NCBI RefSeq assembly: GCF_041821065.1
Contig: NZ_JBGUAX010000009.1
Coordinates: forward strand, 153,133-217,132
Origin: Egicoccus sp. AB-alg2
GTDB taxonomy: Bacteria > Actinomycetota > Nitriliruptoria > Nitriliruptorales > Nitriliruptoraceae
Length of the DNA: 64,000 bases
Reading direction: 5' to 3'
A program made the position numbers and the translations under genes. Below, piece by piece: positions 43,332 to 51,564 of the stretch. Each line of letters starts with the position of its first letter. Positions within the stretch are counted from its first letter, which is position 1. Under the pieces are notes generated by a model, which ran no database searches, was not told where the DNA came from, and saw nothing but the letters and a program-made list of their open reading frames with translations.

Positions 43332-44414
43332 TCAGCCGTCCAGGCGGCGGACCCCGTCGGCGATCCGGCAGCGGTGGATTTGCAGCGGGTGCTGCGGGAA
43401 CGCCGTCCCGTACCCGTCGCGGATCGTCTTCTCGACGGCGTCGACACGGTCGTGGTGCACGAGGGCGATGATCGCGCCGCCGAAGCCGCCACCGGTCATG
43501 CGGGCCGCGGTGGCGCCGCCGTCCCTGGCCAGCTCCACCAGCCGGTCGAGCTCGGGGATCGTGACCTGGTAGTCGTCGCGCAGGCTGGCGTGGCCGGCGG
43601 CGAACAGTACGGCCAGGTCGTCCAGCCGCCCCTCGCGCAGCGCCGCCTCGGTCTGCCGCACGCGTTCGTTCTCGGTCACCACGTGGCGCAGCCGCCGGGC
43701 GGGCACCTCGGGCAGGTCCGCCAGCAGTTCGTCGAGCTCCTCGACGCCGACCGTGCTGGGATTGCGTCCGTCGAGGACCGGCAGGGCGGCCGCCAGCTCC
43801 TCGGACCGCGCGGCGTAGCCGGAGGTCTCCAGTTGGCGGCGCACGCCCGAGTCGGCCACCAGCAGCACGTGGTCGGTCGGGAGGGGGACGTGGCGGTACT
43901 CGAGCGTGCCGCAGTCGAGCAGGACGGCGTGGTCGGCGCGGCCCAGGATCGAAGCCGCCTGGTCCATGATCCCCGACGGCACGCCGACGGCGCGGCGCTC
44001 CGCCCGTCGGCACAGCGCCGCCAGCTCCAGCGGCGGGCAGTCGAACTCGGCGGCGTCGGCGAGCGCCGTCGCCAGCACCACCTCGAGGGCCGCCGACGAG
44101 GACAGGCCTGCGCCCTGCGGCAGGTCGCTGTGCAACTCGCCGTGCATCCCGACCGGCGCGCAGCCGGCCTCGGCCAACTCCGCGGCGACGGCGGCGACGA
44201 ACCGGCCCCAGCCCTCGGTCGGGGTCTCGCTGCCGTCGGCCGCCACGTCGACCTCGCCGTCCGCGTCGGCGGAGCGCAGCACGATCCGGTCGCCGCCCAG
44301 GTCCGCCTCGAGGGTGACGCCGCGGTCGATCGCGACCGGCAGGACCAGACCGTCGGTGTGGTCGGTGTGCTCGCCGATGAGGTTGGCGCGGCCGGGGGCG
44401 AGGAAGCGGGTCAC
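43332..44414 (-). CDS. galK: Galactokinase
   Basis: 360 residues, the GHMP kinase that phosphorylates galactose at C1. The N-terminal APGRANLIGEHTDHTDGLVL is the galactokinase signature, PQGAGLSSSAALEV the ATP loop and MTGGGFGGAIIALV the third motif; PSGIMDQAAS carries the catalytic Asp. I prefer the GTG at 44414 because GAAGG lies 8 bases before it; an upstream GTG at 44423 overlaps that site. It is divergent from galE with a 73-bp shared control region. Confidence 0.94.
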   Translation of the reverse strand: MTRFLAPGRANLIGEHTDHTDGLVLPVAIDRGVTLEADLGGDRIVLRSADADGEVDVAADGSETPTEGWGRFVAAVAAELAEAGCAPVGMHGELHSDLPQGAGLSSSAALEVVLATALADAAEFDCPPLELAALCRRAERRAVGVPSGIMDQAASILGRADHAVLLDCGTLEYRHVPLPTDHVLLVADSGVRRQLETSGYAARSEELAAALPVLDGRNPSTVGVEELDELLADLPEVPARRLRHVVTENERVRQTEAALREGRLDDLAVLFAAGHASLRDDYQVTIPELDRLVELARDGGATAARMTGGGFGGAIIALVHHDRVDAVEKTIRDGYGTAFPQHPLQIHRCRIADGVRRLDG

Positions 44415-44487
44415 GGCGACCACCTTCGAGGGGTGCGATGTCCGTAAGGTGTTCGAAGCCTAGAGCAAGACAACGAAAGGTCTCACC
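44415..44487. promoter_or_regulatory. Divergent galK-galE control region
   Basis: On the minus strand TAGGCT (44462-44457) is a fair -10 box for galK. Directly beyond it is TTCGAA (44452-44457), which in the minus orientation reads GGCTTCGAACACC, sharing CTTCGAA with the galT promoter site. CTTCGAGG (44424-44431) is a further half-site. GAAAGG (44475-44480) is the galE ribosome site. Confidence 0.5.
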
Positions 44488-45453
44488 GTGCTCGTGCTGG
44501 TCACCGGCGGCGCCGGTTTCATCGGCGCGACGACCGCAGCCGCGCTCCTCGAGGCCGGCCACGACGTCGTCGTGCTGGACGACCTCTCCACCGGACACGC
44601 CGACGCCGTGCCCGACGGTGCGGAACTGGTGGTCGGGGACCTACGGGACCCCGCGACCGTGGCGGGCATCGTCGGCGCCCGGCCCGTCGACGCCTGCCTG
44701 CACTTCGCGGCCCTGATCGAGGCCGGCGAGTCGATGCGGGCACCGGAGCGGTTCTTCACGGTCAACACCGGCGGCAGCGCCACGCTGTTGCAGGTGCTGC
44801 TCGAGCACGGCGTGTCACGCTTCGTGCTGTCCTCCACGGCCGCGGTCTACGGCCAACCAGACCGCGTGCCGATCGACGAGGACGACACGCTCGCGCCGAC
44901 CAACGCCTACGGCGAGTCCAAGCTGCTCGTCGAACGCATGCTGGCCTGGCACCACCGCATCCACGGACTGCGGACGGCCAGCCTGCGTTACTTCAACGCC
45001 GCCGGTGCGACCCCCGGCCGCCCGGAGCGGCACGACCCGGAGAGCCACCTGATCCCCATCGTGCTGCAGGTCGCGGCCGGGCGACGTGACCACGTCGCCA
45101 TCTTCGGCACCGACTACCCGACGCCGGACGGCACCGCCGTGCGCGACTACGTGCACGTCGCCGACCTGGCCGACGCGCACGTGCGCGCCCTGGAGGCGCT
45201 CGACGACCACGGTCACCTGATCTGCAACCTCGGCAATGGGCGCGGTTTCAGCGTCCGGGAGGTCGTCGAGGCGGCACGCGAGGTCACCGGACATCCGATT
45301 CCCGCCGAGGAAGCCCCGCGCCGACCAGGAGATCCGGCCGAACTGGTGGCATCATCCCGCCGCGCCAACGAGCTGTTGGGGTGGCAGCCGCGGCACACCG
45401 ACCTCCACGACCTGGTGGCCGACGCCTGGCGCGAAGCCGGCGCGCTGGCCTGA
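44488..45453 (+). CDS. galE: UDP-glucose 4-epimerase
   Basis: 321 residues. LVLVTGGAGFIGATTAAALL is the NAD-binding motif and NAYGESKLLVERML holds the catalytic Tyr and Lys of the short-chain dehydrogenase fold; SSTAAVYGQP supplies the Ser/Thr. SLRYFNAAGA and AVRDYVHVADLADAHV are GalE signatures. It interconverts UDP-galactose and UDP-glucose, closing the Leloir cycle with galK and galT. The GTG at 44488 follows GAAAGG by 7 bases. The regulator gene follows after 32 bp. Confidence 0.94.
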   Translation: MLVLVTGGAGFIGATTAAALLEAGHDVVVLDDLSTGHADAVPDGAELVVGDLRDPATVAGIVGARPVDACLHFAALIEAGESMRAPERFFTVNTGGSATLLQVLLEHGVSRFVLSSTAAVYGQPDRVPIDEDDTLAPTNAYGESKLLVERMLAWHHRIHGLRTASLRYFNAAGATPGRPERHDPESHLIPIVLQVAAGRRDHVAIFGTDYPTPDGTAVRDYVHVADLADAHVRALEALDDHGHLICNLGNGRGFSVREVVEAAREVTGHPIPAEEAPRRPGDPAELVASSRRANELLGWQPRHTDLHDLVADAWREAGALA

Positions 45454-45485
45454 CCGGACCGGGATACGCGCCCGGGGAGCACGCC

Positions 45486-46298
45486 ATGACCGATGCAACG
45501 CCCGTACCGGCCCGGATCCGTCGCGACCGCATGCTCTCGCTGGTCCGGGACCGGGAGTTCATACGCGTCGCCGACCTTGCGGAGCGCTTCGACGTCTCGG
45601 AGGTGACCGTGCGCACCGACCTCGACGCGCTGGCCTCCCGCGGGCTGTTGCGCCGCGTGCGCGGCGGCGCCGTGCCCGGGGCCTCACCGGTGGTCGAGCG
45701 TCGGTTCGAGGAGTCGCGGATCACGGCCGCGGCGGAGAAGACGGCCATCGGCCACGCCGCCGCGGCGATGATCGCGTCCGGCGACACGGTCATCCTCGAC
45801 GTCGGTACCACCACGACCGCCGTCGCCCAGGCCCTCGCGGCCCGCGAGGACCTCACCGACGTCACGGTCTTCACGAGTTCGCTCACGATCGCGATGGCCC
45901 TCGAGGTCGCCACGCCGCGGTTCACGGTCGTCGTGACCGGCGGGACGCTGCGTCCGGCGCAGCATTCGCTGGTGGAGCCGCTGGCCGGCCTCGTACTGGC
46001 CAAGATCCATGCCGGCGTGGCCTTCCTCGGCTGCAACGGCGTGGACGTCAGCGCCGGCGTCACCAACGTCAACCTGCCCGAGACGCAGGTCAAGCGCATG
46101 ATCCTCGCCGCAGCCCAGCGCCGGGTCGTCTGCGCCGACCACACCAAGCTGGGCGCCGTCGCACTCGCCCACGTCTGCGATCTCGACGAGGTCGACCTGC
46201 TGCTGACCGACGGCAACGCCGACCCCGACCTGGTGGGGGACCTGCGCGAGACGGGGCTGGCGATCGAGCTCGCGGCGGTGAAGCGCAGCCCGACGTGA
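45486..46298 (+). CDS. DeoR/GlpR-family transcriptional regulator
   Basis: 270 residues. RRDRMLSLVRDREFIRVADL and AERFDVSEVTVRTDLDALAS form the DeoR helix-turn-helix, followed by LLRRVRGGAVP. The C-terminal sugar-phosphate sensor domain has GDTVILDVGTTTTAVAQALA, VTGGTLRP and CADHTKLGAVA, as in GlpR/FruR/SugR types that respond to phosphorylated sugars. Downstream of galE and close to the two CTTCGAA sites, it is the best candidate regulator of the locus, with galactose-1-phosphate or a related phosphate as possible effector. The ATG at 45486 follows GGGGAG. Confidence 0.9.
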   Translation: MTDATPVPARIRRDRMLSLVRDREFIRVADLAERFDVSEVTVRTDLDALASRGLLRRVRGGAVPGASPVVERRFEESRITAAAEKTAIGHAAAAMIASGDTVILDVGTTTTAVAQALAAREDLTDVTVFTSSLTIAMALEVATPRFTVVVTGGTLRPAQHSLVEPLAGLVLAKIHAGVAFLGCNGVDVSAGVTNVNLPETQVKRMILAAAQRRVVCADHTKLGAVALAHVCDLDEVDLLLTDGNADPDLVGDLRETGLAIELAAVKRSPT

Positions 46299-46308
46299 GC
46301 GCCACCGG

Positions 46309-47166
46309 CTAGCGCGGCTCGGGTGGCAGGTCGTGCGTCTCCGAGCGGGCCGAGGTCTCACCCGGCGAGTCGGGCATCGGCTCGCCCGTCCTGGGCGGGG
46401 CGCCGTTCGGCCCCCCGTTCACCGGGCTGCTGCCGGGTCCGGTCGTAGTGGTACCGGTCGCGGCGGGGCCGTTCGAGCCGGGGCCGTTCGAGCCGGGGCC
46501 GGTCGAGACGGGGCCGGTCGGAGCAGAGCCGGTCGAGGCGGGGCCGTCCGCGGGCGCTTCCTCGCTGACCAGCTGCTGGAAGGGCGTGGGCGGGGTGTCG
46601 GTGGAACCGGACTCGCCCTGGCTGACCAGGGTCTCGAACAGGTCGCGTGAGGCCAGCAGCGCCCCCCGCAGCTGTTCGGTCGACTGGTCGTCGTCACCCT
46701 CCGCCCGCGCCGAGCGGTAGCGCTCCACCGCCGCGGGGTGGTCGACGCTGAGGTCCGCCAGGCGCTGCTCGCGCGCGGCGTCCGGGTAGCCCCGCGCCTC
46801 CGCCACCTCGTCGAGCAACTCGTCGGCCTTGCGCAGGGCAGCGTTCGGAGCGTCGACGAAGCTGGCCTGCACCTCCTCCCAGCGGGTGCGGAGGGCAGTG
46901 CGCTGCTCGGCGGGCACGGGACGAATCGTGAAGCTCTGACGGCGCCGTTCGCGCGCGAGCAGGTCCTCCTCGGCGGCGCGGCGGTTGCGGGCCGCGCCGA
47001 GGGTGCGGTCGTACTCCGCGCCGAAGCGCTCCTTCAGCCGACGCCGGGTCTCTTCCCGTTCCTGCCGCTTCTTCCGGGTGATCAGCCACGCGATGGTCAG
47101 CACGACCAGTACGACGACCACGGCCACGATGATCCACTCGAGCAGGCCGAGAGCACCCAGATCCAT
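46309..47166 (-). CDS. Single-span membrane protein with cytoplasmic helical domain
   Basis: 285 residues. One N-terminal membrane helix (LEWIIVAVVVVLVVLTIAWL) is followed by a basic stop-transfer KKRQEREETRRRLK and a long helical, charged domain (GAEYDRTLGAARNRRAAEED, LRTRWEEVQASFVDAPNAAL, YPDAAREQRLADLSVDHPAA). The C-terminal 90 residues are low-complexity with repeats such as TGPGSNGPGSNGP. The helical part is conserved in other Actinobacteria in my recollection, but no function is known. ATG at 47166 follows GGAG by 8 bases. It is convergent with the DeoR regulator, 10 bp apart. Confidence 0.75.
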   Translation of the reverse strand: MDLGALGLLEWIIVAVVVVLVVLTIAWLITRKKRQEREETRRRLKERFGAEYDRTLGAARNRRAAEEDLLARERRRQSFTIRPVPAEQRTALRTRWEEVQASFVDAPNAALRKADELLDEVAEARGYPDAAREQRLADLSVDHPAAVERYRSARAEGDDDQSTEQLRGALLASRDLFETLVSQGESGSTDTPPTPFQQLVSEEAPADGPASTGSAPTGPVSTGPGSNGPGSNGPAATGTTTTGPGSSPVNGGPNGAPPRTGEPMPDSPGETSARSETHDLPPEPR

Positions 47167-47314
47167 GATCTTCTCCACGTCGGGGACGCGTCATCGTGCT
47201 GTGGGCGCGCCCGCCACGACCCGTACGAGTGGTAGGGGGAAGAGGTCCTGACCCCCCTCCCGCCGGCCCCGGCCACCACCGAAGGGGCCGTGCGCGGCCG
47301 CCGTCCGGCCTGCG

Positions 47315-49015
47315 TCAGCTCGTGGCCGCGTCGTCGGTCGGCTCGATCTTGCGGAACAGCGGGCTCGGGGTGCCAAGGGTCGTGCCGGCCGCGACCTCGC
47401 GGCGGGTCCAGCCGGTGCCGTCGAGGTCCGGGTCGTGACCGAGCCAGCCGCTGACCGTCGCCGCGGCGAACGGCGTGTAGGGCGCGAAGGCGAGGTTGCA
47501 GCCACTGATGGCCTGCAGCGCGGTCCACAGCGTCGTCGCCGTACGTTCGCGGTCGGTCTTCGCGGTCTTCCACGGCTCGGTCGCGTTGAGGTAGGCGTTG
47601 ACCTCCTGGGTCGCCGCCAGCGCCTCCTTCAGGGCCCGGCGCAGCTCGACCTGCTCGAGCAGTTCGGCCTCCGCCGCCAGGTGGCGGTCGACGGTGGCGA
47701 GGATCTGCCGGTCGCGCTCGTCGAGCTCGCCGGGCTCCGGCACCACGCCGTCGAAGTTCTTCCGGGTCATCGCCAGCACGCGGTTGACGAGGTTGCCCCA
47801 GGCCGCGACCAGCTCGCCGTTGATGCGCCGGACGAGCTCCTCCTCGGCGAGGTCCGTGTCGTTGTACTCCGGCAGGATCGTCGCCAGGGCGTAGCGCAAC
47901 TCGTCGGGCTGGTAGTCGTCGAGGTAGTCGAGCAGCGACTTGCCGACCCCCCGGGACTTCGATGCTTTCGCGCCGCGGAAGGTGACGTACTGGTTGGCCG
48001 GCACGTTGGTCGGCAGGTTCAGCGGCGGCTCGCCGTCGGTCGACGCACCCAGCAGGTAGGTCGGCCAGAACACGGCGTGGAACGGGATGTTGTCCTTGCC
48101 GATGAAGTAGTAGCTCTCCGCCGCGGGGTCCAGCCACCAGGCCTTCCAGGCGTCGGGGTCGCCCGAGCGCTGGGCCCACTCCTTCGACGCCGACAGGTAG
48201 CCGATGACGGCCTCGAACCAGACGTAGATGCGCTTCTCCGAGGCCGGCGTGGAGATGTCGAGCTCCGGCGGCAGCGGCACACCCCAGGCGAGGTCGCGGG
48301 TGATGGCCCGGTCGATCAGCCCCTCGCGCACGAACCCGAGCGCCCAGTTGATGACGTGTCCCCGCCACCCCTGCCGGCTTTCCAGCCACGTGAGCAGTTC
48401 CTCCTGCAGCTTGGGCAGCAGGATGAAGTAGTGCTCGGTCTCGCGCGGGACCGGCGTGGCGCCGGTGAACTTGCTGCGCGGCTCGATCAGGTCGATCGGA
48501 TCGAGCGTCTTGCCGCAGTTCTCGCACTGGTCACCGCGCGCCTCGGTGTAGCCGCAGTGCGGGCAGGTGCCCTCCACGTAGCGGTCGGGCAGGAACCGTT
48601 GCGCCTCCGGGTCGTAGAACTGCTCGGTCGTCTTCGTGTCGATGTAGCCGTTGGCGTGCAGCGCCCGGAACAGCTCCCAGGTCACCTCACGATGGTTGTC
48701 CGTCATCGTGGTGGTGAACAGGTCGAACGAGATCCCCAGCCGCTCCCACTGCTCGTGGAACTTCGGGTTGTAGCGGTTGACGATCTCCGCCGGCTCGACG
48801 CCCTCCTGGTCCGCCTTCACCGTGATGGGTGTGCCGTGCGCGTCCGTGCCGGAGACCATCAGCACACGGTTGCCGCCGATGCGGTGGAAGCGAGCGAAGA
48901 TGTCCGCCGGCAGGTAGCACCCGGCGATGTGACCGAGGTGCGACAGTCCGTTCGCGTACGGCCAGGCGACGGCGACCAGGACATGGCGTGCGGGGGCGGT
49001 GTCGGATGCGCTCAT
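47315..49015 (-). CDS. metG: Methionyl-tRNA synthetase
   Basis: 566 residues, class I synthetase. HIGH-like HLGH at residues 26-29 in YANGLSHLGHIAG and KASKS in FRGAKASKSRGVG. A zinc knuckle CPHCGYTEARGDQCENCGKT makes it the four-Cys, single-zinc type. It has the anticodon-binding helical bundle but no C-terminal EMAP-II-like domain, as is common in this length class. The ATG at 49015 has no ribosome site; TAGGCT ends 7 bases before it, so the mRNA is probably leaderless. Confidence 0.96.
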   Translation of the reverse strand: MSASDTAPARHVLVAVAWPYANGLSHLGHIAGCYLPADIFARFHRIGGNRVLMVSGTDAHGTPITVKADQEGVEPAEIVNRYNPKFHEQWERLGISFDLFTTTMTDNHREVTWELFRALHANGYIDTKTTEQFYDPEAQRFLPDRYVEGTCPHCGYTEARGDQCENCGKTLDPIDLIEPRSKFTGATPVPRETEHYFILLPKLQEELLTWLESRQGWRGHVINWALGFVREGLIDRAITRDLAWGVPLPPELDISTPASEKRIYVWFEAVIGYLSASKEWAQRSGDPDAWKAWWLDPAAESYYFIGKDNIPFHAVFWPTYLLGASTDGEPPLNLPTNVPANQYVTFRGAKASKSRGVGKSLLDYLDDYQPDELRYALATILPEYNDTDLAEEELVRRINGELVAAWGNLVNRVLAMTRKNFDGVVPEPGELDERDRQILATVDRHLAAEAELLEQVELRRALKEALAATQEVNAYLNATEPWKTAKTDRERTATTLWTALQAISGCNLAFAPYTPFAAATVSGWLGHDPDLDGTGWTRREVAAGTTLGTPSPLFRKIEPTDDAATS

Positions 49016-49022
49016 GCACCCG

Positions 49023-49028
49023 AGCCTA
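49023..49028 (-). promoter_or_regulatory. -10 box for a leaderless metG mRNA
   Basis: TAGGCT on the minus strand is separated from the metG ATG by exactly 7 bases, the distance at which transcription would start on the A of ATG. No TTGACA-like -35 is seen at 17-18 bp. Confidence 0.5.
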
Positions 49029-49057
49029 TCCCCCGACCGCCGGACGCCCCGGCGGGG

Positions 49058-49495
49058 TCAGGATTCGTCGGGGAGCACCACGGCACCGTCGTCGCGCAGC
49101 CCGAAGCCGGGATTGTGGGCGAACTCCCACAGATGCCCCTCGGGATCGGCGAGGTAGCCGGAGTACCCGCCCCAGTCCGCTCGCGTCGGGGCCTTGACGA
49201 TGCGGGCGCCGGCGGCTTCGGCGCGCCGGAAGGCGTCGTCGACGGCCTCCTCGGTCTCGAGGTTGCAGGCGAGCGCGATCGGGCCTGGCGGTTCGGCGAG
49301 TGCGTCGTCGGCCAGGGCGGCGTCCGCTGCGAAGTCGTCGCGGACGAACAGGGCAAGCACCAGCGCGCCGCCGCGGAGGAACGTGACGGTCCCCTCCACC
49401 GAGGCCGACGAGCGGTGCCAGCCCATGGCGAGGTAGAACGCCTCGGCGCGGGGCAGGTCACGCACCCCTAGGGTCACGAGGCTGACGTGGGACAT
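49058..49495 (-). CDS. VOC-superfamily (glyoxalase-like) protein
   Basis: 145 residues with two beta-alpha-beta-beta-beta modules: SHVSLVTLGVRDLPRAEAFY, LAMGWHRSSASVEGTVTFLR and later YSGYLADPEGHLWEFAHNPG. The second module keeps the Glu of LWEF used for metal binding; the first has His only in SHVS. Members include glyoxalases, dioxygenases and resistance proteins; substrate not predictable. ATG at 49495 follows AGGAG. The start overlaps nothing and it is divergent from the M20 gene. Confidence 0.85.
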   Translation of the reverse strand: MSHVSLVTLGVRDLPRAEAFYLAMGWHRSSASVEGTVTFLRGGALVLALFVRDDFAADAALADDALAEPPGPIALACNLETEEAVDDAFRRAEAAGARIVKAPTRADWGGYSGYLADPEGHLWEFAHNPGFGLRDDGAVVLPDES

Positions 49496-49622
49496 GACGG
49501 CTCCTGCTCGTGTGCCGGTAGGCGGCGCGGCCGTCGCCGTACCGCCGGAGGTGCAGGTGTCGGGACCCCGGACGCACGGTAGCCGTGGCAGGCTCGCGGC
49601 TGCTGCCGACCGAGGGGCCGTC

Positions 49623-50945
49623 GTGGACGCGGTGGGACTGCTCGCCGACCTGATCCGCACGCCGTCGGTGAACCCCGACGCCGACGGGGAGGGCGCGGTG
49701 GCCGAGCGGCTGCGCGCCGAGCTCGACGCCGCCGGGGTCCTCACCGACATCCAGGTCAGTCCGGGCGGGCGGCCGTCGCTGATCGCCCGCCTCGAAGGGC
49801 CGACGGACCGTCCTCCGCTCGTGCTGCTGAGCCACACCGACGTGGTGCCGGTCGAGGCGTCCGCCTGGTCTCGTGACCCCTTCGGTGGCGAAGTCGTCGA
49901 CGGGGCGCTGTGGGGCCGCGGCGCCCTCGACATGAAGGGCGTCGCGGTCATGCACGCGCACGCCGTCGCCGCACTGGCCGCCAGACCCGGCGAGCGCTCC
50001 CGCGAGGTGGTCCTGGTCGCGGTCGCCGACGAAGAGGCCGGCGGCGAGGAGGGCGCGGGCTGGCTCGTCCGCGAACGGCCCGAGCTGGTCGGGCTCCGCG
50101 ACGGGCAGCCGCCGCCGGAGGTGCTGGGCGAGGGTGCGTACGGGCTGTCGGGGCTCCTCGCGCGGCCGGTGATGCCGATCGTGCTGGGCGAGAAGACGCC
50201 GCTGCAGGTGCGCGCCCGCGCCGTGGCGACCCCCGGTCACGGCGCCTTGCCGCCCGACCGGCAGGCGATCCGGAACCTCGCCCGATTCGTGCAGGCCGTC
50301 AGTGGCCCGCGCAACCCCCGGCTGCATCCGGTGATGCGCGAGCAGTTCACGGTGCTGGCGGAGACGGCGGGTGGCCCGCAGGGTCGGCTGTTCCAGCTGC
50401 TCGCCGGGCCGCTGGGACCTCGGCTGATCCGTCCGCTGGCGCCCGTACTGCGCGCCCGCGCCGGCGCCATCGGCCACGTCGTCGCCGACACGGTCACGCC
50501 GACGATGCTGCAGGCCGGCTACGCGGGCAACGTCGTGCCCGGCGAGGCGTCGGCGCAGTTCGACTGCCGGCTGCTGCCGGACGCCGACCCCGACCGCGTG
50601 CTGTTCGAGCTGCGTGTGGCCGGACGGCGCCTCGGCATCGAGGTGGATGAGGTTCAGCGGCTCGCTGGCGGCACCAGCGATCGAACGCCGCTCTTCGACG
50701 CCGTCGCCCACGTCTCCGCACGGCTGCCGACGTCGCCGGTGCCCGTGCCCTCGCTGACGCCGGGAGCCACCGACCTGCGCTTCTTCCGGGCCGCTGGCGC
50801 GACCGGGATCGGGTGGGTGCCGCTGGTCCTGGACCCGGAGCTGCTGGCCACCTTCCACGGCCACGACGAGCGCGTTCCGCTGGAGCAGTTCTCGGCCGCC
50901 GTCGAGGCCGTGACCGAGGTGGTGCGGCTCGCCGCCACCGCCTGA
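49623..50945 (+). CDS. M20-family metallopeptidase
   Basis: 440 residues. Co-catalytic zinc site: His in VLLSHTDVVPV, Asp in GRGALDMKGVAV, Glu-Glu in VAVADEEAGGEEG, with PSLTPGATDLRFFR and the final HGHDERV-like FHGHDERVPLEQFSAAVEA giving the last His. The dimerisation lid lies between (LQVRARAVATPGHGALPPD). This resembles acetylornithine deacetylase/succinyl-diaminopimelate desuccinylase/carboxypeptidase members of M20; a broad carboxypeptidase-like role is likely. I took the GTG at 49623 after GAGGGG; the frame is open to 49494. Confidence 0.88.
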   Translation: MDAVGLLADLIRTPSVNPDADGEGAVAERLRAELDAAGVLTDIQVSPGGRPSLIARLEGPTDRPPLVLLSHTDVVPVEASAWSRDPFGGEVVDGALWGRGALDMKGVAVMHAHAVAALAARPGERSREVVLVAVADEEAGGEEGAGWLVRERPELVGLRDGQPPPEVLGEGAYGLSGLLARPVMPIVLGEKTPLQVRARAVATPGHGALPPDRQAIRNLARFVQAVSGPRNPRLHPVMREQFTVLAETAGGPQGRLFQLLAGPLGPRLIRPLAPVLRARAGAIGHVVADTVTPTMLQAGYAGNVVPGEASAQFDCRLLPDADPDRVLFELRVAGRRLGIEVDEVQRLAGGTSDRTPLFDAVAHVSARLPTSPVPVPSLTPGATDLRFFRAAGATGIGWVPLVLDPELLATFHGHDERVPLEQFSAAVEAVTEVVRLAATA

Positions 50946-50964
50946 CCGCCACGCGGTTCGCACC

Positions 50965-51116
50965 GTCGGCGCAGCGGCGCACGGTCGGCGCAGCGACGCA
51001 AAGTCGGCGCAGCGACGCAAAGTCGGCGCAGCGACGCAAAGTCGGCGCAGCGACGCAAAGTCGGCGCAGCGGCACACGGTCGGCGCAGCGACGCACGGTC
51101 GGCGCAGCGGCACACG
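50965..51116. repeat. 19-bp tandem repeat, eight units
   Basis: Eight head-to-tail units of 19 bp starting at 50965, 50984, 51003, 51022, 51041, 51060, 51079 and 51098. Units 2-5 are identical (GTCGGCGCAGCGACGCAAA); the others differ at a few positions, ending GGCGCACG, GGCACACG or GACGCACG. As 19 is not a multiple of three, no frame is conserved and the array is not a protein repeat. Confidence 0.92.
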
Positions 51117-51195
51117 GTCGGCCCTACGTCGCATCGGTGCGTCATCGGCTCGACCGTGCGTCACCACCTCGACATCGAGGTGCCGCGGTCGCCGG
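51117..51195. repeat. 79-bp direct repeat, copy 1
   Basis: Identical to 51317-51395, exactly 200 bp away. It begins with the first bases of the 19-bp unit (GTCGGC) and contains a perfect inverted repeat CACCTCGA-CA-TCGAGGTG (51165-51182). Confidence 0.92.
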
Positions 51196-51237
51196 TCTGC
51201 CGCGGGCCCAGAGGAGACGTCGGCTCGGTGTCGAACG

Positions 51238-51316
51238 GTCGGCGCAGCGGCGCACGGCCGGCGCACGGTCGGCGCAGCGGCGCACGGCCGGCGCACGGTC
51301 GGCGCAGCGGCGCACG
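51238..51316. repeat. 30-bp tandem repeat built on the 19-bp unit
   Basis: Two units of 30 bp (51238 and 51268), each a 19-bp unit plus an 11-bp partial unit GCCGGCGCACG, then a final 19-bp unit (51298-51316). This is a derived, higher-order form of the first array. Confidence 0.88.
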
Positions 51317-51395
51317 GTCGGCCCTACGTCGCATCGGTGCGTCATCGGCTCGACCGTGCGTCACCACCTCGACATCGAGGTGCCGCGGTCGCCGG
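51317..51395. repeat. 79-bp direct repeat, copy 2
   Basis: Second copy of 51117-51195; the sequences diverge after 51395. A gene-free stretch with no features continues to the DUF222 start at 51565. Confidence 0.92.
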
Positions 51396-51564
51396 CCGGC
51401 GTCGCCCTCGGGGCGGGTCGCCGGTCGGCGTCGGATGGCTCCGCGTGGCTCGGTCGTCGTCTTGGTCGTGCGGTGCTGCAGGCTGTGGAACGCTGACCGC
51501 CGAATCCACAAGGAACTGCAGATCCAGCCGCTGAATCGCCAACCCGCCACATACCATACGCACC

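Noticed and set aside
49458..51296. 612-codon minus-strand frame with repeated RRPCAAAPT-like peptides
   Set aside because: The peptide repeats come from the 19-bp DNA repeat, which shifts frame at every unit; the rest is antisense to the M20 peptidase.
50965..51395. CRISPR array
   Set aside because: Units are adjacent, without unique spacers, and no cas gene is present.
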